This document shows positions 28,426 to 39,722 of a stretch of 64,000 nt of DNA, piece after piece. Numbering within the stretch: the first letter of the stretch is position 1; each line of letters opens with the position of its first letter. The translations under genes and the position numbers were made by a program. The stretch comes from Enterococcus sulfureus ATCC 49903 (GTDB lineage Bacteria; Bacillota; Bacilli; Lactobacillales; Enterococcaceae). The notes beneath the pieces were generated by a model. It was not told the origin of the DNA. It worked only from the letters and a program-made list of their open reading frames with translations, and ran no database searches. The stretch lies in assembly GCF_000407605.1 (NCBI RefSeq), contig NZ_ASWO01000005.1:248001-312000 (forward strand), given 5' to 3'.

Positions 28426-29586
28426 ATGAAACAACATGCACAATTGCAACGATCAGCTTATATTCACATCCCATTTTGTGAACATATCTGCTTTTATTGT
28501 GATTTTAATAAAGTATTTTTAGAAGGCCAACCAGTGGATGAATATGTCACACGATTACTTGACGAGATATCATTGACATTGGCTAAATATCCTGTTAGTG
28601 CGACTCCTACGATCTATATTGGAGGGGGCACACCCACTTCGTTAAATGAAGCGCAGCTTGATGCTTTGCTTTCTGGAGTTGTCGAACGATTTGAGATGGA
28701 AACGGTCCAAGAATTTACGATCGAAGCCAATCCGGGAGATTTAACAAAAGGCAAGTTACAAGTTATGAAAAATTACGGCATTGATCGCTTATCGATGGGC
28801 GTACAGACATTTGACGATCGTTTATTAAAAAAAATTGGGCGCAAGCATTCCGCAAAAGATGTATACGACACGCTCAAGTTACTCGATCAAGAAGCCTTTC
28901 ACAATATCAGCATTGATTTGATCTATGCCCTACCAGGACAAACACTTGAAGGATTTTCAGATACATTACAGCAAGCATTAGCCTTTGACTTGCCGCATTA
29001 TTCTTTGTATTCGTTAATTTTAGAAAATAAAACGATGTTTATGAACTGGGTACGTCAAGGTCGTTTGGAATTACCTAGTCAAGAAGTCGAAGTAGCGATG
29101 TTTGAACAAACGATTGACGCAATGGAAAAATCTGGACATCATCAATATGAAATCAGCAATTTTGCGAAACCTGGATTTGAATCTAAGCACAATCTAGTGT
29201 ATTGGAATAATGAAGAATATTTTGGATTTGGTGCTGGGGCCAGCGGGTATGTTAATCAAAGTCGGTATCGCAATTTTGGGCCGATCCAACATTATCTAAA
29301 TCCTTTACGTGAACAAAAACTGCCGATTATGGAAACAGAGAAAGTGATTCGAAAAAACCAAATCGAAGAAGAATTATTTTTAGGTTTGCGAAAAAAAGAA
29401 GGCGTGGATAAAGCGAAATTCAATCAAAAATTTGGCTGTTTGCTGTCTGATCTTTATCAACCAGTGATTGATGCGTATGTCCAAAAAGGGTGGCTTTATG
29501 AAACGGAAACGACAATCGCCTTAACCAAACAAGGGACATTTATTGGCAATGATGTCTTCCAAGGTTTTTTATTAGAAGAAGAATAG
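28426..29586 (+). CDS. hemW: HemW-like radical SAM protein
   Basis: The 386-residue product has the radical SAM cluster motif CEHICFYC (CX3CX2C) near residues 18-25, preceded by AYIHIPF, and GGGTPTSL, both characteristic of the HemW/oxygen-independent coproporphyrinogen oxidase-like family. HemW lacks oxidase activity and is proposed to deliver heme. The frame opens at ATG 28405, but ATG 28426 better matches the family N-terminus; GAAGAGG precedes it at 12 bases. The gene commonly lies upstream of hrcA in Firmicutes, as here. Confidence 0.92.
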   Translation: MKQHAQLQRSAYIHIPFCEHICFYCDFNKVFLEGQPVDEYVTRLLDEISLTLAKYPVSATPTIYIGGGTPTSLNEAQLDALLSGVVERFEMETVQEFTIEANPGDLTKGKLQVMKNYGIDRLSMGVQTFDDRLLKKIGRKHSAKDVYDTLKLLDQEAFHNISIDLIYALPGQTLEGFSDTLQQALAFDLPHYSLYSLILENKTMFMNWVRQGRLELPSQEVEVAMFEQTIDAMEKSGHHQYEISNFAKPGFESKHNLVYWNNEEYFGFGAGASGYVNQSRYRNFGPIQHYLNPLREQKLPIMETEKVIRKNQIEEELFLGLRKKEGVDKAKFNQKFGCLLSDLYQPVIDAYVQKGWLYETETTIALTKQGTFIGNDVFQGFLLEEE

Positions 29587-29591
29587 TAGAG

Positions 29592-29626
29592 AACCCGTTG
29601 AAGTATCAAGACTTCAACGGGTTTTA
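29592..29626 (+). terminator. Terminator of hemW
   Basis: AACCCGTTGAAG pairs perfectly with CTTCAACGGGTT, followed by T4. It overlaps the first CIRCE element by a few bases. Confidence 0.82.
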
Positions 29627-29650
29627 GCACTTTCGACAAAAGAGTGCTAA
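29624..29650 (+). promoter_or_regulatory. CIRCE operator 1 (HrcA)
   Basis: TTAGCACTT-N9-GAGTGCTAA matches the CIRCE consensus TTAGCACTC-N9-GAGTGCTAA except for one position. It lies upstream of the -35. Confidence 0.92.
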
Positions 29651-29667
29651 AAAATAGAGGTAAATTC

Positions 29668-29695
29668 TTGACAATTTATCAGAATATGATATATT
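29668..29695 (+). promoter_or_regulatory. Sigma-A promoter of hrcA-grpE-dnaK
   Basis: TTGACA (29668-29673) and TATATT (29690-29695) with a 16-base spacer sit between the two CIRCE elements. Confidence 0.8.
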
Positions 29696-29705
29696 TATAC
29701 TTGTA

Positions 29706-29732
29706 TTAGCACTTAAGTATATCGAGTGCTAA
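29706..29732 (+). promoter_or_regulatory. CIRCE operator 2 (HrcA)
   Basis: TTAGCACTT-N9-GAGTGCTAA again differs from the consensus by one base. It covers the predicted transcript start, so HrcA binding would block transcription and the element would also be present in the mRNA. Confidence 0.93.
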
Positions 29733-29747
29733 CAAGGGGTGATGAAT

Positions 29748-30794
29748 ATGTTGACAAAAAGACAAGAAGACATTTTACGTCTTATCATCCAGAACTATAC
29801 TAGCGATGAACAGCCAGTTGGTTCAAAAACATTGATGGAATCTGGAATTGAAGCAAGTTCTGCTACGATTCGAAATGAGATGAAAACATTAGAGACAAAA
29901 GGGTTAGTATTAAAGACCCATTCTTCTTCTGGACGTGTTCCTTCATTAAATGGGTACCGTTATTATGTGGACCATTTATTGGTTCCAAATACGGTATCGA
30001 CTGAAGAGATCGTAACGGTCAAACATGCTTTTGCAAAAGAGTTTCATGAAATTAATGAAATTATTCGTCAGTCTGCAGCATTGCTTTCTCAGATGACAAA
30101 TTATACAGCACTAGCGTTAGGTCCAGAGATGAGTGATCGAAAACTAACTGGGTTTCGGATGATTCCGTTAAATCAACGGCAAGTGGTGACGATCATTGTA
30201 ACGGATAAAGGCAATGTTCAAAGCAGTGTCTTTACGATTCCAAGTACAATGAAACTCCACGATTTAGAGACGATTGCTTCTATTGTAAATGATCGGTTAC
30301 TAAATGAGTCGCTCTTGACGGTCTATCATCGTTTGCGAACTGAGATTCCTATGATTATGAATCGCTATTTTCAATCGACTGAAGGGATTTTAGATGTCTT
30401 TGAGCATCTGTTGAGTCAAGCGTTTGAGGATAAGGTATTCGTTAGTGGACGGATGAATGTATTGAATTTCGAAGCGGATCAAAGTGGAACAAATGTGAAA
30501 CAATTGTATGATTTTATGAAAGATTCTGAAGCGCTCGGTCAATTATTTGCTTCTCGCAATGGCTCGATCCAAGTGAAAATTGGAAAAGAGATCGGTGTGG
30601 ATCTATTTGAAAACATGAGCATGATTCAAGCGAATTATGAAATTGAAAATCATGGCCTAGGTACGATTGCTTTACTAGGCCCGGCAAATATGCCTTATGC
30701 GCAAATGTATAGCTTAATGAATCTATTTAAAGATGAATTAGCCATGACATTAGCTGACTATTATAAAGGATTAGACCATGTCTATCATCTATAG
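29748..30794 (+). CDS. hrcA: Heat-inducible repressor HrcA
   Basis: The 348-residue repressor has an N-terminal winged helix (about 1-75: EDILRLIIQNYTSDEQPVGSKTL and SSATIRNEMKTLE) and the HrcA core with GLGTIALLGPANMPYAQM near the end. It binds the CIRCE elements upstream and needs GroEL for activity in known systems. ATG 29748 is chosen because AAGGGG lies 8 bases before it; GTG 29739 and ATG 29742 are too close. It is the first gene of the dnaK operon and thus autoregulated. Confidence 0.96.
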   Translation: MLTKRQEDILRLIIQNYTSDEQPVGSKTLMESGIEASSATIRNEMKTLETKGLVLKTHSSSGRVPSLNGYRYYVDHLLVPNTVSTEEIVTVKHAFAKEFHEINEIIRQSAALLSQMTNYTALALGPEMSDRKLTGFRMIPLNQRQVVTIIVTDKGNVQSSVFTIPSTMKLHDLETIASIVNDRLLNESLLTVYHRLRTEIPMIMNRYFQSTEGILDVFEHLLSQAFEDKVFVSGRMNVLNFEADQSGTNVKQLYDFMKDSEALGQLFASRNGSIQVKIGKEIGVDLFENMSMIQANYEIENHGLGTIALLGPANMPYAQMYSLMNLFKDELAMTLADYYKGLDHVYHL

Positions 30795-30809
30795 AAAGGA
30801 TGGAATTAA

Positions 30810-31349
30810 GTGACAAAACATGAGCAAGAGATGCCAGAAGAAACAGCTGAAGAGCTTGTTGAAGAACAAGCGACAGAAGCAATGGAAGAAGAGGTTGTAT
30901 CTGAATTAGATACAGTCAAAGCTGAATTTGATGCGATGGAAGATAAGTTTCTACGTGCTTCTGCTGAAATCGCAAATATTACTTCCCGTAATCGCAATGA
31001 GCGTGAATTGTTACAAAAATACCGTTCACAAGATTTAGGGAAAAAAGTATTACCTGCAATTGACAACTTAGAGCGTGCCATGGCAGCTGAAGTAACAGAT
31101 GAGCAAAGCCAAAGTTTGAAAAAAGGCGTTGAAATGGTCTTAGAAAGCTTACGTCACGCGTTAAAAGAAGAAGGAATTGAAGAGATCCCAGCTAAGGGTG
31201 AAGCATTTGATCCAACCCTTCATCAAGCGGTGCAAACCATTCCTGCAACAGAAGATCAAGAAGCAGATACGATTGTTGAAGTCTTACAAAAAGGCTATCG
31301 TCTGCATGATCGTGTATTACGACCAAGTATGGTCATCGTTGCACAATAA
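30810..31349 (+). CDS. grpE: Nucleotide exchange factor GrpE
   Basis: The 179-residue protein has an acidic, disordered N-terminus (about 1-30), a long helical dimer region (30-95) and the beta domain with the family signature VLQKGYRLHDRVLRPSMVIV at the end. It releases ADP from DnaK. The start is GTG 30810, with AAAGGATGG about 10 bases upstream. It lies 15 bases after hrcA. Confidence 0.95.
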   Translation: MTKHEQEMPEETAEELVEEQATEAMEEEVVSELDTVKAEFDAMEDKFLRASAEIANITSRNRNERELLQKYRSQDLGKKVLPAIDNLERAMAAEVTDEQSQSLKKGVEMVLESLRHALKEEGIEEIPAKGEAFDPTLHQAVQTIPATEDQEADTIVEVLQKGYRLHDRVLRPSMVIVAQ

Positions 31350-31359
31350 ATATAAGTAA

Positions 31360-33225
<1,866 letters not shown>

Positions 33226-33238
33226 TCTAATTCACGTT

Positions 33239-33272
33239 GAAAAAGCCAAAGTCGACTACTTTGGCTTTTTCT
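33239..33272 (+). terminator. Terminator after dnaK
   Basis: AAAAGCCAAAGT pairs with ACTTTGGCTTTT around a 5-nt loop, followed by T. It separates dnaK from dnaJ, so dnaJ may be partly independent. Confidence 0.82.
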
Positions 33273-33350
33273 TTTGATAAAATTTGAGTAACATCTTGAA
33301 AAAATCTATGTTAGAATACTAAAGTATATGAAGAAAACGGAGGGAAGCCC

Positions 33351-34520
33351 ATGGCAACAAAACGTGATTATTATGAAGTCCTAGGTTTACAAAAAGGAGC
33401 TTCGGACGATGAAATAAAAAAAGCGTATCGTAAGCTTTCCAAAAAGTACCATCCAGATATTAATAAAGAAGAAGGCGCTGAAGCTCAATTTAAAGAAGTG
33501 TCAGAAGCATATGAAATTTTAAGTGATCCACAAAAACGTGCCGCTTATGATCAATATGGACATGCTGGGACAGATCCAAATTATGGCGGCGGCGGAGGCT
33601 TTGGTGGCTTCGGCGGCGGTGCTGGAGGATTCTCTGGTGGTGGTTTTGGTGGTTTTGAAGATATCTTTGAATCATTCTTTGGTGGCGGCGGAGGCCGTGC
33701 TGCCAATCCGAATGCACCAAGACAAGGTGCGGATTTACAATATGTCATCAATTTGACCTTTGAAGAGGCTGTCTTTGGTGTCGAAAAAGAAATTCAATAC
33801 AAACGTGAAGAAACGTGTCATACGTGCGACGGTAGTGGCGCAAAACCAGGTACACAACCTGAAACGTGTCATAAATGCCATGGTGCTGGTCGTGTCAATG
33901 TAGAACGTCAAACACCACTTGGTCGCGTGATGACGCAACAAACGTGTGACGTGTGTCATGGAACAGGAAAAGAAATCGCCCATCCATGTGAAACGTGTCA
34001 TGGAACAGGACATGAAAAAGCAAATCATAAAGTGAAAGTAACGGTTCCAGCTGGAGTAGAAGACGATCAACAAATGCGTCTTGCTTCTCAAGGAGAGGCC
34101 GGAACAAACGGTGGTCCTTATGGTGATCTTTATGTGGTCTTTAGAGTGGAATCTTCGAATATTTTTGACCGTGATGGTGGGGAGATCTATTATGAATTGC
34201 CGTTGAACTTTGTCCAAGCTGCTTTGGGAGATGAAGTCCAAGTCCCAACTGTGCATGGAGATGTGAAGTTGAAGATCCCAGCTGGTACACAAACTGGCGC
34301 GAAATTCCGCTTGCGTGGTAAAGGTGCGCCGCGTCTACGTGGCGGAGGCAATGGAGATCAACAAGTGACCGTGAAATTGATCACACCGAAAAACTTGAAC
34401 GATCAACAAAAAGAAGCGTTGCGTGAGTTTGCTAAAGCTTCAGGATTGACGACGACCGAACAACATGCAGAAGGATTTTTTGATAAAGTCAAAGATGCAT
34501 TCGGTGGTAAGAAAAAATAA
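33351..34520 (+). CDS. dnaJ: Chaperone DnaJ (Hsp40)
   Basis: The 389-residue type I Hsp40 has a J domain with HPD (residues 34-36), a Gly/Phe-rich linker (about 75-120) with many GGG runs, four CxxCxGxG zinc repeats (about 145-215), and the C-terminal client domains. It stimulates DnaK. It lies 125 bases after dnaK behind a terminator; a weak TTGAGT-17-TATGTT (33284-33312) could be its promoter. No CIRCE element is found in this gap. Confidence 0.97.
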   Translation: MATKRDYYEVLGLQKGASDDEIKKAYRKLSKKYHPDINKEEGAEAQFKEVSEAYEILSDPQKRAAYDQYGHAGTDPNYGGGGGFGGFGGGAGGFSGGGFGGFEDIFESFFGGGGGRAANPNAPRQGADLQYVINLTFEEAVFGVEKEIQYKREETCHTCDGSGAKPGTQPETCHKCHGAGRVNVERQTPLGRVMTQQTCDVCHGTGKEIAHPCETCHGTGHEKANHKVKVTVPAGVEDDQQMRLASQGEAGTNGGPYGDLYVVFRVESSNIFDRDGGEIYYELPLNFVQAALGDEVQVPTVHGDVKLKIPAGTQTGAKFRLRGKGAPRLRGGGNGDQQVTVKLITPKNLNDQQKEALREFAKASGLTTTEQHAEGFFDKVKDAFGGKKK

Positions 34521-34528
34521 GTGTAATC

Positions 34529-34568
34529 AAAAAGGAATGGCAGTTTTAAACTGTCATTCCTTTTTTTT
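34529..34568. terminator. Bidirectional terminator dnaJ/glnQ
   Basis: AAAGGAATGGCAGTTT pairs with AAACTGTCATTCCTTT with one mismatch; A and T runs flank it on both sides between converging genes. Confidence 0.85.
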
Positions 34569-34570
34569 GA

Positions 34571-35308
34571 TCAGATATTCAATACTTTATTTAAAAAGTC
34601 TTTTGTTCGTTCGTTTTGTGGATGGTTAAAGATTTGATCTGGTGTTCCATCTTCTAGGAAGTTTCCGCCATCGATAAACATCACACGATTGGCCACTTCT
34701 TTAGCAAATCCCATTTCGTGTGTGACAATCACCATCGTCATCCCTTGTTTGGCTAGTTTTTTCATAACGTTCAATACATCGCCAACCATTTCTGGATCAA
34801 GGGCGGATGTCGGTTCGTCAAACAACATGATATCGGGATTCATCGCTAAAGCGCGTGCGATCGCGACCCGTTGTTTTTGCCCACCGGATAAATTATCTGG
34901 ATAAGCATCTTTTTTATCAGCCAAACCAACTGTTTCAAGTAACTTGATCGCTTTTTTTTCAGCTTCTGCTTTATTTAATTTCTTTAAGTCTGTAGGAGCT
35001 AAGATAATATTTTCCATAATCGATAGATGTGGAAATAGATTGAAATGCTGGAATACCATGCCGATATGTTGACGCACCATATTGATGTCAGTATTCTTAT
35101 CCATCAAATGGGCACCATCGACAATGATATCTCCGCTAGAAGGTTCTTCTAGACGGTTTAAACAACGTAAGAAAGTCGATTTTCCAGAACCAGATGGTCC
35201 GATGATACAAACGACTTCACCTTCTTTGATTGATACGTTGATATCGTTTAATACAGTATTGTCTCCGTATTGTTTGACTAAATGTTCAACTAAGATTTTT
35301 TCTGCCAT
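34571..35308 (-). CDS. glnQ: Glutamine/polar amino acid ABC transporter ATPase GlnQ
   Basis: The 245-residue ATPase has Walker [19 protein letters not shown] (about 36-53), the Q-loop [10 protein letters not shown], signature [20 protein letters not shown] and Walker [15 protein letters not shown]. The FLRCLNRLE stretch is typical of the polar amino acid uptake family. It starts one base after the glnP stop on the same strand, so the pair forms one operon and one transporter. Confidence 0.94.
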   Translation of the reverse strand: MAEKILVEHLVKQYGDNTVLNDINVSIKEGEVVCIIGPSGSGKSTFLRCLNRLEEPSSGDIIVDGAHLMDKNTDINMVRQHIGMVFQHFNLFPHLSIMENIILAPTDLKKLNKAEAEKKAIKLLETVGLADKKDAYPDNLSGGQKQRVAIARALAMNPDIMLFDEPTSALDPEMVGDVLNVMKKLAKQGMTMVIVTHEMGFAKEVANRVMFIDGGNFLEDGTPDQIFNHPQNERTKDFLNKVLNI

Positions 35309-35309
35309 C

Positions 35310-37472
35310 TTAATTCACCTTCTTTTCTAAAACTTTTGCTAAACGAGTTAATGCAGTGATTACAATCAAGTAGATCATCGCAATGATAAAGTAAACAGAG
35401 GTACTTTGTAAGGTACTTGCGACAATGATTTTCCCAGTTTGGAGTAATTCTACAACTCCGATAGCAGAGATAATTGTTGTATCTTTTAATGTGATAACAA
35501 ACTGATTGACAAATGAAGGGACCATAATGCGCACAGCTTGCGGTAAAATAATTTTTTGCATAGTCCGATTATACGAAAGTCCTAGACTTCTTGAAGCTTC
35601 CATTTGTCCTTTTGGTACGGCATTGATCCCACCACGAACGATTTCAGCGATATAAGCACTCGCGTTTAACGTTAAGGTGATCACACCAGCAATAAAGTCT
35701 GGGATTGTGATCCCAATCGCTCCAGATAAGCCGAAGAAAATGAAGAAAGCCAATACCATCATCGGAATTCCACGGATCACATCCACGTAAATTGAAGCGA
35801 CAATACGTAGTGCTTTGATTGGCGCAACACTCATTAATCCAAAAATGACCCCAACTACGATAGCCAGTGCAAATGAAATCAATGCAAGTAACATTGTTTT
35901 GCCTAAACCGGCTAATAACTGTTTGTAATTATTTTTTAAGATTCCCCATAAAGACGAATTGTCTTTTGTCGATTCTTGTTTTACAGCTTTACCATCTGCG
36001 ATATATGTTGCAATAATTTTATCGTATTCACCAGACTGTTTCATTTGTGTTAAGGCTTCGTTGAACATTTGCAGTAATTCTTGGTTTTGTCCTTTTTTCA
36101 CTGCAAAGGCATATTCGCCACCGCTTTCTCTAGCGATCGGTGTAGCCAACTCTTGACCTTGTGAAATCGAATAGCCAATGACAGGATAATCATCCATGAT
36201 CGCATCTACAGCGCCTACTTTTACTGCTTCATATAGTTGATCTGCTGCATCATAGCTTTTGATTGTATAGCCATATTTGTCTTTATTCGCTTCTAAGAAA
36301 TCAGCACTTTCTGTTCCGACTTTAACCCCAACTTTTTTACCTTTTAAATCTTCATAAGATTTGATATCTTTATTGTCTTTTTTGACTGCGATTTGAATCC
36401 CGCTCTCAAAATAAGGGGTAGAGAAATCAAACTCTTTTTTGCGTTCATCGGTAACCGTCATGCCAGCAATCATTCCATCTGCTTGTTGCCCTTGTAAAGC
36501 TTGGACGGCAGCGGAGAATCCGATGAAATTAAAATCGATATTAAATCCTTGTAGTTCAGCTGCTTTTTTCATTAAATCAACATCGATTCCAACATATTCG
36601 TTGTCTTCGTTTTTAAATTCAAAAGGCGCAAAGGCAGAATCACTCGCGATAATGTATTGATCTTTTAAAGGGGTGATTTTTTTCATTACGGTTTGATTTG
36701 TTGAAGTGTTGTTATTGGTTTTAATATACGTTTGAACGATCTCATCGTATTGGCCAGAGTCTTTTAATTTTTTTAATCCAGCATTGAATTTTGTCAATAA
36801 CTCAGCATTTTCACCTTTTTTTACTGCAAAACCATAAGAATTTCCTTTTTCAGCTTTACCGATCAATTGTAAAGGCTCGCCCTTGTTGATCGCATAACCT
36901 AAAACGGGATAGTCATCAAAAATCGCTTGGACCGTTCCATTTTTGATCGCGCCATAAACGCCAGTAGCATCATCATATGTTTTGATCGTATAGCCATATT
37001 TGTCTTTATTGGCTTCTAAGAAAGTCGCACTTTCTGTTCCAACTTTTGCACCAACAGTTTTTCCTTTTAGATCGTCATAACTGTTGATGCTCGTATCGTC
37101 TTGTTTAACGGCCATTTGGATTCCGCTGTCAAAGTAAGGATCTGAAAAATCAAAACTTTTTTTACGTTCATCGGTAATGCTCATTCCAGCGATCATCGCG
37201 TCAAGTTGACCAGACTGAACACCTTGGATTGAAGAATCAAATCCTAACGGACGAAGATTGACAGCAAATCCTTGATCTTTTGCAATCGCATTTAGTAAAT
37301 CGATATCGACACCTACATAATTTTGGTTATCATCTTGGAACTCAAACGGTGCAAAGGTGATGTCCGTTCCAATTTGATAGGTTTTTTCTTCCGCGTGTAC
37401 GCTACGTGTCGTAAAAAATCCTAGCGTCGCCACGATGGAAAGTAGTGATAAGTAAAAAAGCTTTCGTTTCAT
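35310..37472 (-). CDS. glnP: Glutamine ABC transporter permease with two fused receptors, GlnP
   Basis: The 720-residue protein begins with a signal peptide (1-28, ending VHAEE), then two tandem substrate-binding domains (about 30-255 and 270-495), each starting with a related segment ([40 protein letters not shown]), and ends with a permease (about 510-720) having the EAA-loop segment [21 protein letters not shown]. This layout is that of lactococcal GlnP, which works as a dimer with GlnQ and carries four receptors per complex. The two receptors share similarity but are not identical, so they may differ in affinity or in Gln versus Glu/Asn preference. Confidence 0.95.
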   Translation of the reverse strand: MKRKLFYLSLLSIVATLGFFTTRSVHAEEKTYQIGTDITFAPFEFQDDNQNYVGVDIDLLNAIAKDQGFAVNLRPLGFDSSIQGVQSGQLDAMIAGMSITDERKKSFDFSDPYFDSGIQMAVKQDDTSINSYDDLKGKTVGAKVGTESATFLEANKDKYGYTIKTYDDATGVYGAIKNGTVQAIFDDYPVLGYAINKGEPLQLIGKAEKGNSYGFAVKKGENAELLTKFNAGLKKLKDSGQYDEIVQTYIKTNNNTSTNQTVMKKITPLKDQYIIASDSAFAPFEFKNEDNEYVGIDVDLMKKAAELQGFNIDFNFIGFSAAVQALQGQQADGMIAGMTVTDERKKEFDFSTPYFESGIQIAVKKDNKDIKSYEDLKGKKVGVKVGTESADFLEANKDKYGYTIKSYDAADQLYEAVKVGAVDAIMDDYPVIGYSISQGQELATPIARESGGEYAFAVKKGQNQELLQMFNEALTQMKQSGEYDKIIATYIADGKAVKQESTKDNSSLWGILKNNYKQLLAGLGKTMLLALISFALAIVVGVIFGLMSVAPIKALRIVASIYVDVIRGIPMMVLAFFIFFGLSGAIGITIPDFIAGVITLTLNASAYIAEIVRGGINAVPKGQMEASRSLGLSYNRTMQKIILPQAVRIMVPSFVNQFVITLKDTTIISAIGVVELLQTGKIIVASTLQSTSVYFIIAMIYLIVITALTRLAKVLEKKVN

Positions 37473-37538
37473 GTAATTATTTCCTCCATTTCTTCCCTAA
37501 AAAGCTAGTCAATCCAATTGAAATTGACGATTAGCAAG

Positions 37539-37547
37539 AGTATAACA
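37539..37547 (-). promoter_or_regulatory. Extended -10 promoter of glnPQ
   Basis: On the minus strand TGTTATACT forms an extended -10. The -35 position reads TTTATT and is weak. The leader to the glnP ATG is about 60 nt. Confidence 0.45.
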
Positions 37548-37652
37548 AGAAAAAAGAAAAAAATAAACTGAATGCTAACATCTTATGTTATAAAACGTGA
37601 CATTTAAAGTTTAAGAAACAAGCTATCATCCTTATGAAACAAGTCACAAGAA

Positions 37653-37672
37653 TAGCGAAAATATGTTCGCTA
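37653..37672 (+). promoter_or_regulatory. LexA (SOS) box upstream of uvrB
   Basis: TAGCGAA-N6-TTCGCTA is a perfect 7-bp inverted repeat. The core CGAAAATATGTTCG matches the Gram-positive LexA consensus CGAAC-N4-GTTCG except for one base. It lies about 50 bases before uvrB, near TATGAT and TAAACT -10-like sequences. Confidence 0.75.
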
Positions 37673-37718
37673 TGATAAACTAGAAGAACGAAAAGAACAC
37701 ATGAAATGAGGCTTGAGG

Positions 37719-39707
37719 ATGATTGAACGAAACCATTCGATTCCTTTTGATCTAGTTTCGGCGTACCAGCCAGCAGGGGATCAACCTGAGGCGATTCGCC
37801 AATTAGTAGAAGGAATACATAACAAAGAAAAAGCACAAATTCTACTCGGTGCAACGGGAACAGGGAAAACTTATACGATTTCCAATGTGATTCAACAAGT
37901 CAATAAACCAACTTTGATTATTGCTCATAATAAAACACTAGCTGGTCAATTATATGGTGAATTTAAGGAATTCTTTCCTCACAACGCCGTCGAGTATTTT
38001 GTCAGTTATTATGATTACTACCAACCTGAAGCGTACGTTCCCTCAAGTGATACGTATATTGAAAAGGATTCGAGTGTGAATGATGAGATCGATAAACTTC
38101 GACATTCTGCAACGAGTTCGCTATTAGAGCGCAATGATGTCGTCGTTGTGGCTTCTGTGTCGTGTATTTTTGGATTAGGATCTCCAATGGAGTACCAAAA
38201 ACAAGTCGTATCGATTCGTGAAGGGATGGAAATCTCACGTGAGGAAGTCTTGCGACGGTTAATCGATATTCAATTTGAACGTAACGATATCGATTTTCAA
38301 CGTGGTCGTTTTCGCGTTCGAGGCGATGTCATCGAGGTCTTTCCAGCATCACGCGACGAGCGTGCGTTACGTATTGAGTTTTTTGGAGATGAAGTGGATC
38401 GGATTCGCGAAGTCGACGCGTTGACAGGTGAAGTCCATAACGATACCGAACACGTATCGATTTTTCCAGCCACTCACTTTTTGACAGATGAGAATCATAT
38501 GGAAACAGCGATTGCTTCGATTCAAGCAGAATTGAAATGGCGCTTGGATATTTTAAGAGCAAATGAACAATTATTAGAAGCGCAACGTTTGGAACAACGA
38601 ACGAATTACGATATTGAAATGCTTCGTGAAATGGGCTATACTTCCGGAATCGAAAATTATTCGCGTCATATGGATGGCCGTAAAGAAGGAGAGCCGCCTT
38701 ATACATTGATTGATTTCTTCCCAGAAGATTTTTTATTGGTGATCGATGAGTCGCATGTTACGATGCCACAAATAAGAGGGATGTATAACGGAGATAGAGC
38801 GCGTAAACAAATGCTGGTTGACTACGGCTTTCGTTTGCCTTCAGCACTCGACAATCGTCCCTTGCGTCTTGAAGAGTTTGAAGAACATGTTAACCAAGTC
38901 ATTTATGTTTCGGCGACGCCTGGACCTTATGAATATGAACAAACAGATCATGTTGTCCAACAAATCATTCGGCCAACTGGTTTACTTGATCCGATTATCG
39001 ATGTACGGCCGATCATGGGACAAATCGATGATTTAGTAGGTGAAATCAATGAACGTGTAGAGCGCGATGAACGCGTGTTTATTACGACCCTGACAAAAAA
39101 AATGGCAGAAGATCTAGCTGATTATTTTAAAGAATTAGGAATCAAAGTAAAATATCTACACAGTGATATTAAAACGCTTGAACGAACGGAGATCATTCGC
39201 GATTTACGTTTAGGTGTATTTGATGTCTTGATTGGGATCAACCTATTGCGTGAAGGAATCGATGTGCCTGAAGTGTCCTTAGTGGCGATTTTAGATGCAG
39301 ATAAAGAAGGATTTTTACGTAGTGAACGATCATTGATCCAAACCATTGGACGTGCCGCTAGAAATTCCAATGGGAAAGTAATCATGTATGCAGATAAAAT
39401 GACTGATTCTATGACAAAAGCGATTGATGAAACCGCTAGAAGACGTGCCATCCAAGAAGCGTATAATAAAGAGCATGGGATTACACCGATTACCATTAAG
39501 AAAGAAATTCGCGATTTGATTCGCATCTCGAAAGTAGCAGAAGCACAAGAAGCATACGACGTGTCTTCTATCACAGATTTATCAAAAGAAGAAAAAGAAC
39601 AATTACTCTTGAAGTTAGAAAAAGAAATGCGCGATGCAGCGAAAGCATTAGATTTTGAAACGGCAGCAACATTGCGTGATACGATTTTAGAATTAAAAGC
39701 AGAATAA
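37719..39707 (+). CDS. uvrB: Excinuclease ABC subunit B
   Basis: The 662-residue helicase-like protein of nucleotide excision repair has Walker [11 protein letters not shown] (about 43-52), the beta-hairpin [21 protein letters not shown] (about 94-114) that grips DNA, helicase motifs through residue 590, and a C-terminal UVR domain (about 625-662) for UvrC contact. ATG 37719 is preferred over TTG 37713 for its distance from AATGAGG. It is co-transcribed with uvrA (15-base gap) and probably SOS-controlled. Confidence 0.97.
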   Translation: MIERNHSIPFDLVSAYQPAGDQPEAIRQLVEGIHNKEKAQILLGATGTGKTYTISNVIQQVNKPTLIIAHNKTLAGQLYGEFKEFFPHNAVEYFVSYYDYYQPEAYVPSSDTYIEKDSSVNDEIDKLRHSATSSLLERNDVVVVASVSCIFGLGSPMEYQKQVVSIREGMEISREEVLRRLIDIQFERNDIDFQRGRFRVRGDVIEVFPASRDERALRIEFFGDEVDRIREVDALTGEVHNDTEHVSIFPATHFLTDENHMETAIASIQAELKWRLDILRANEQLLEAQRLEQRTNYDIEMLREMGYTSGIENYSRHMDGRKEGEPPYTLIDFFPEDFLLVIDESHVTMPQIRGMYNGDRARKQMLVDYGFRLPSALDNRPLRLEEFEEHVNQVIYVSATPGPYEYEQTDHVVQQIIRPTGLLDPIIDVRPIMGQIDDLVGEINERVERDERVFITTLTKKMAEDLADYFKELGIKVKYLHSDIKTLERTEIIRDLRLGVFDVLIGINLLREGIDVPEVSLVAILDADKEGFLRSERSLIQTIGRAARNSNGKVIMYADKMTDSMTKAIDETARRRAIQEAYNKEHGITPITIKKEIRDLIRISKVAEAQEAYDVSSITDLSKEEKEQLLLKLEKEMRDAAKALDFETAATLRDTILELKAE

Positions 39708-39722
39708 CAGGGAGGCTTTTTT

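Noticed and set aside
33226-33350. A further CIRCE element or riboswitch between dnaK and dnaJ.
   Set aside because: Only a terminator and weak promoter-like sequences are seen; no TTAGCACT-type inverted repeat exists here.
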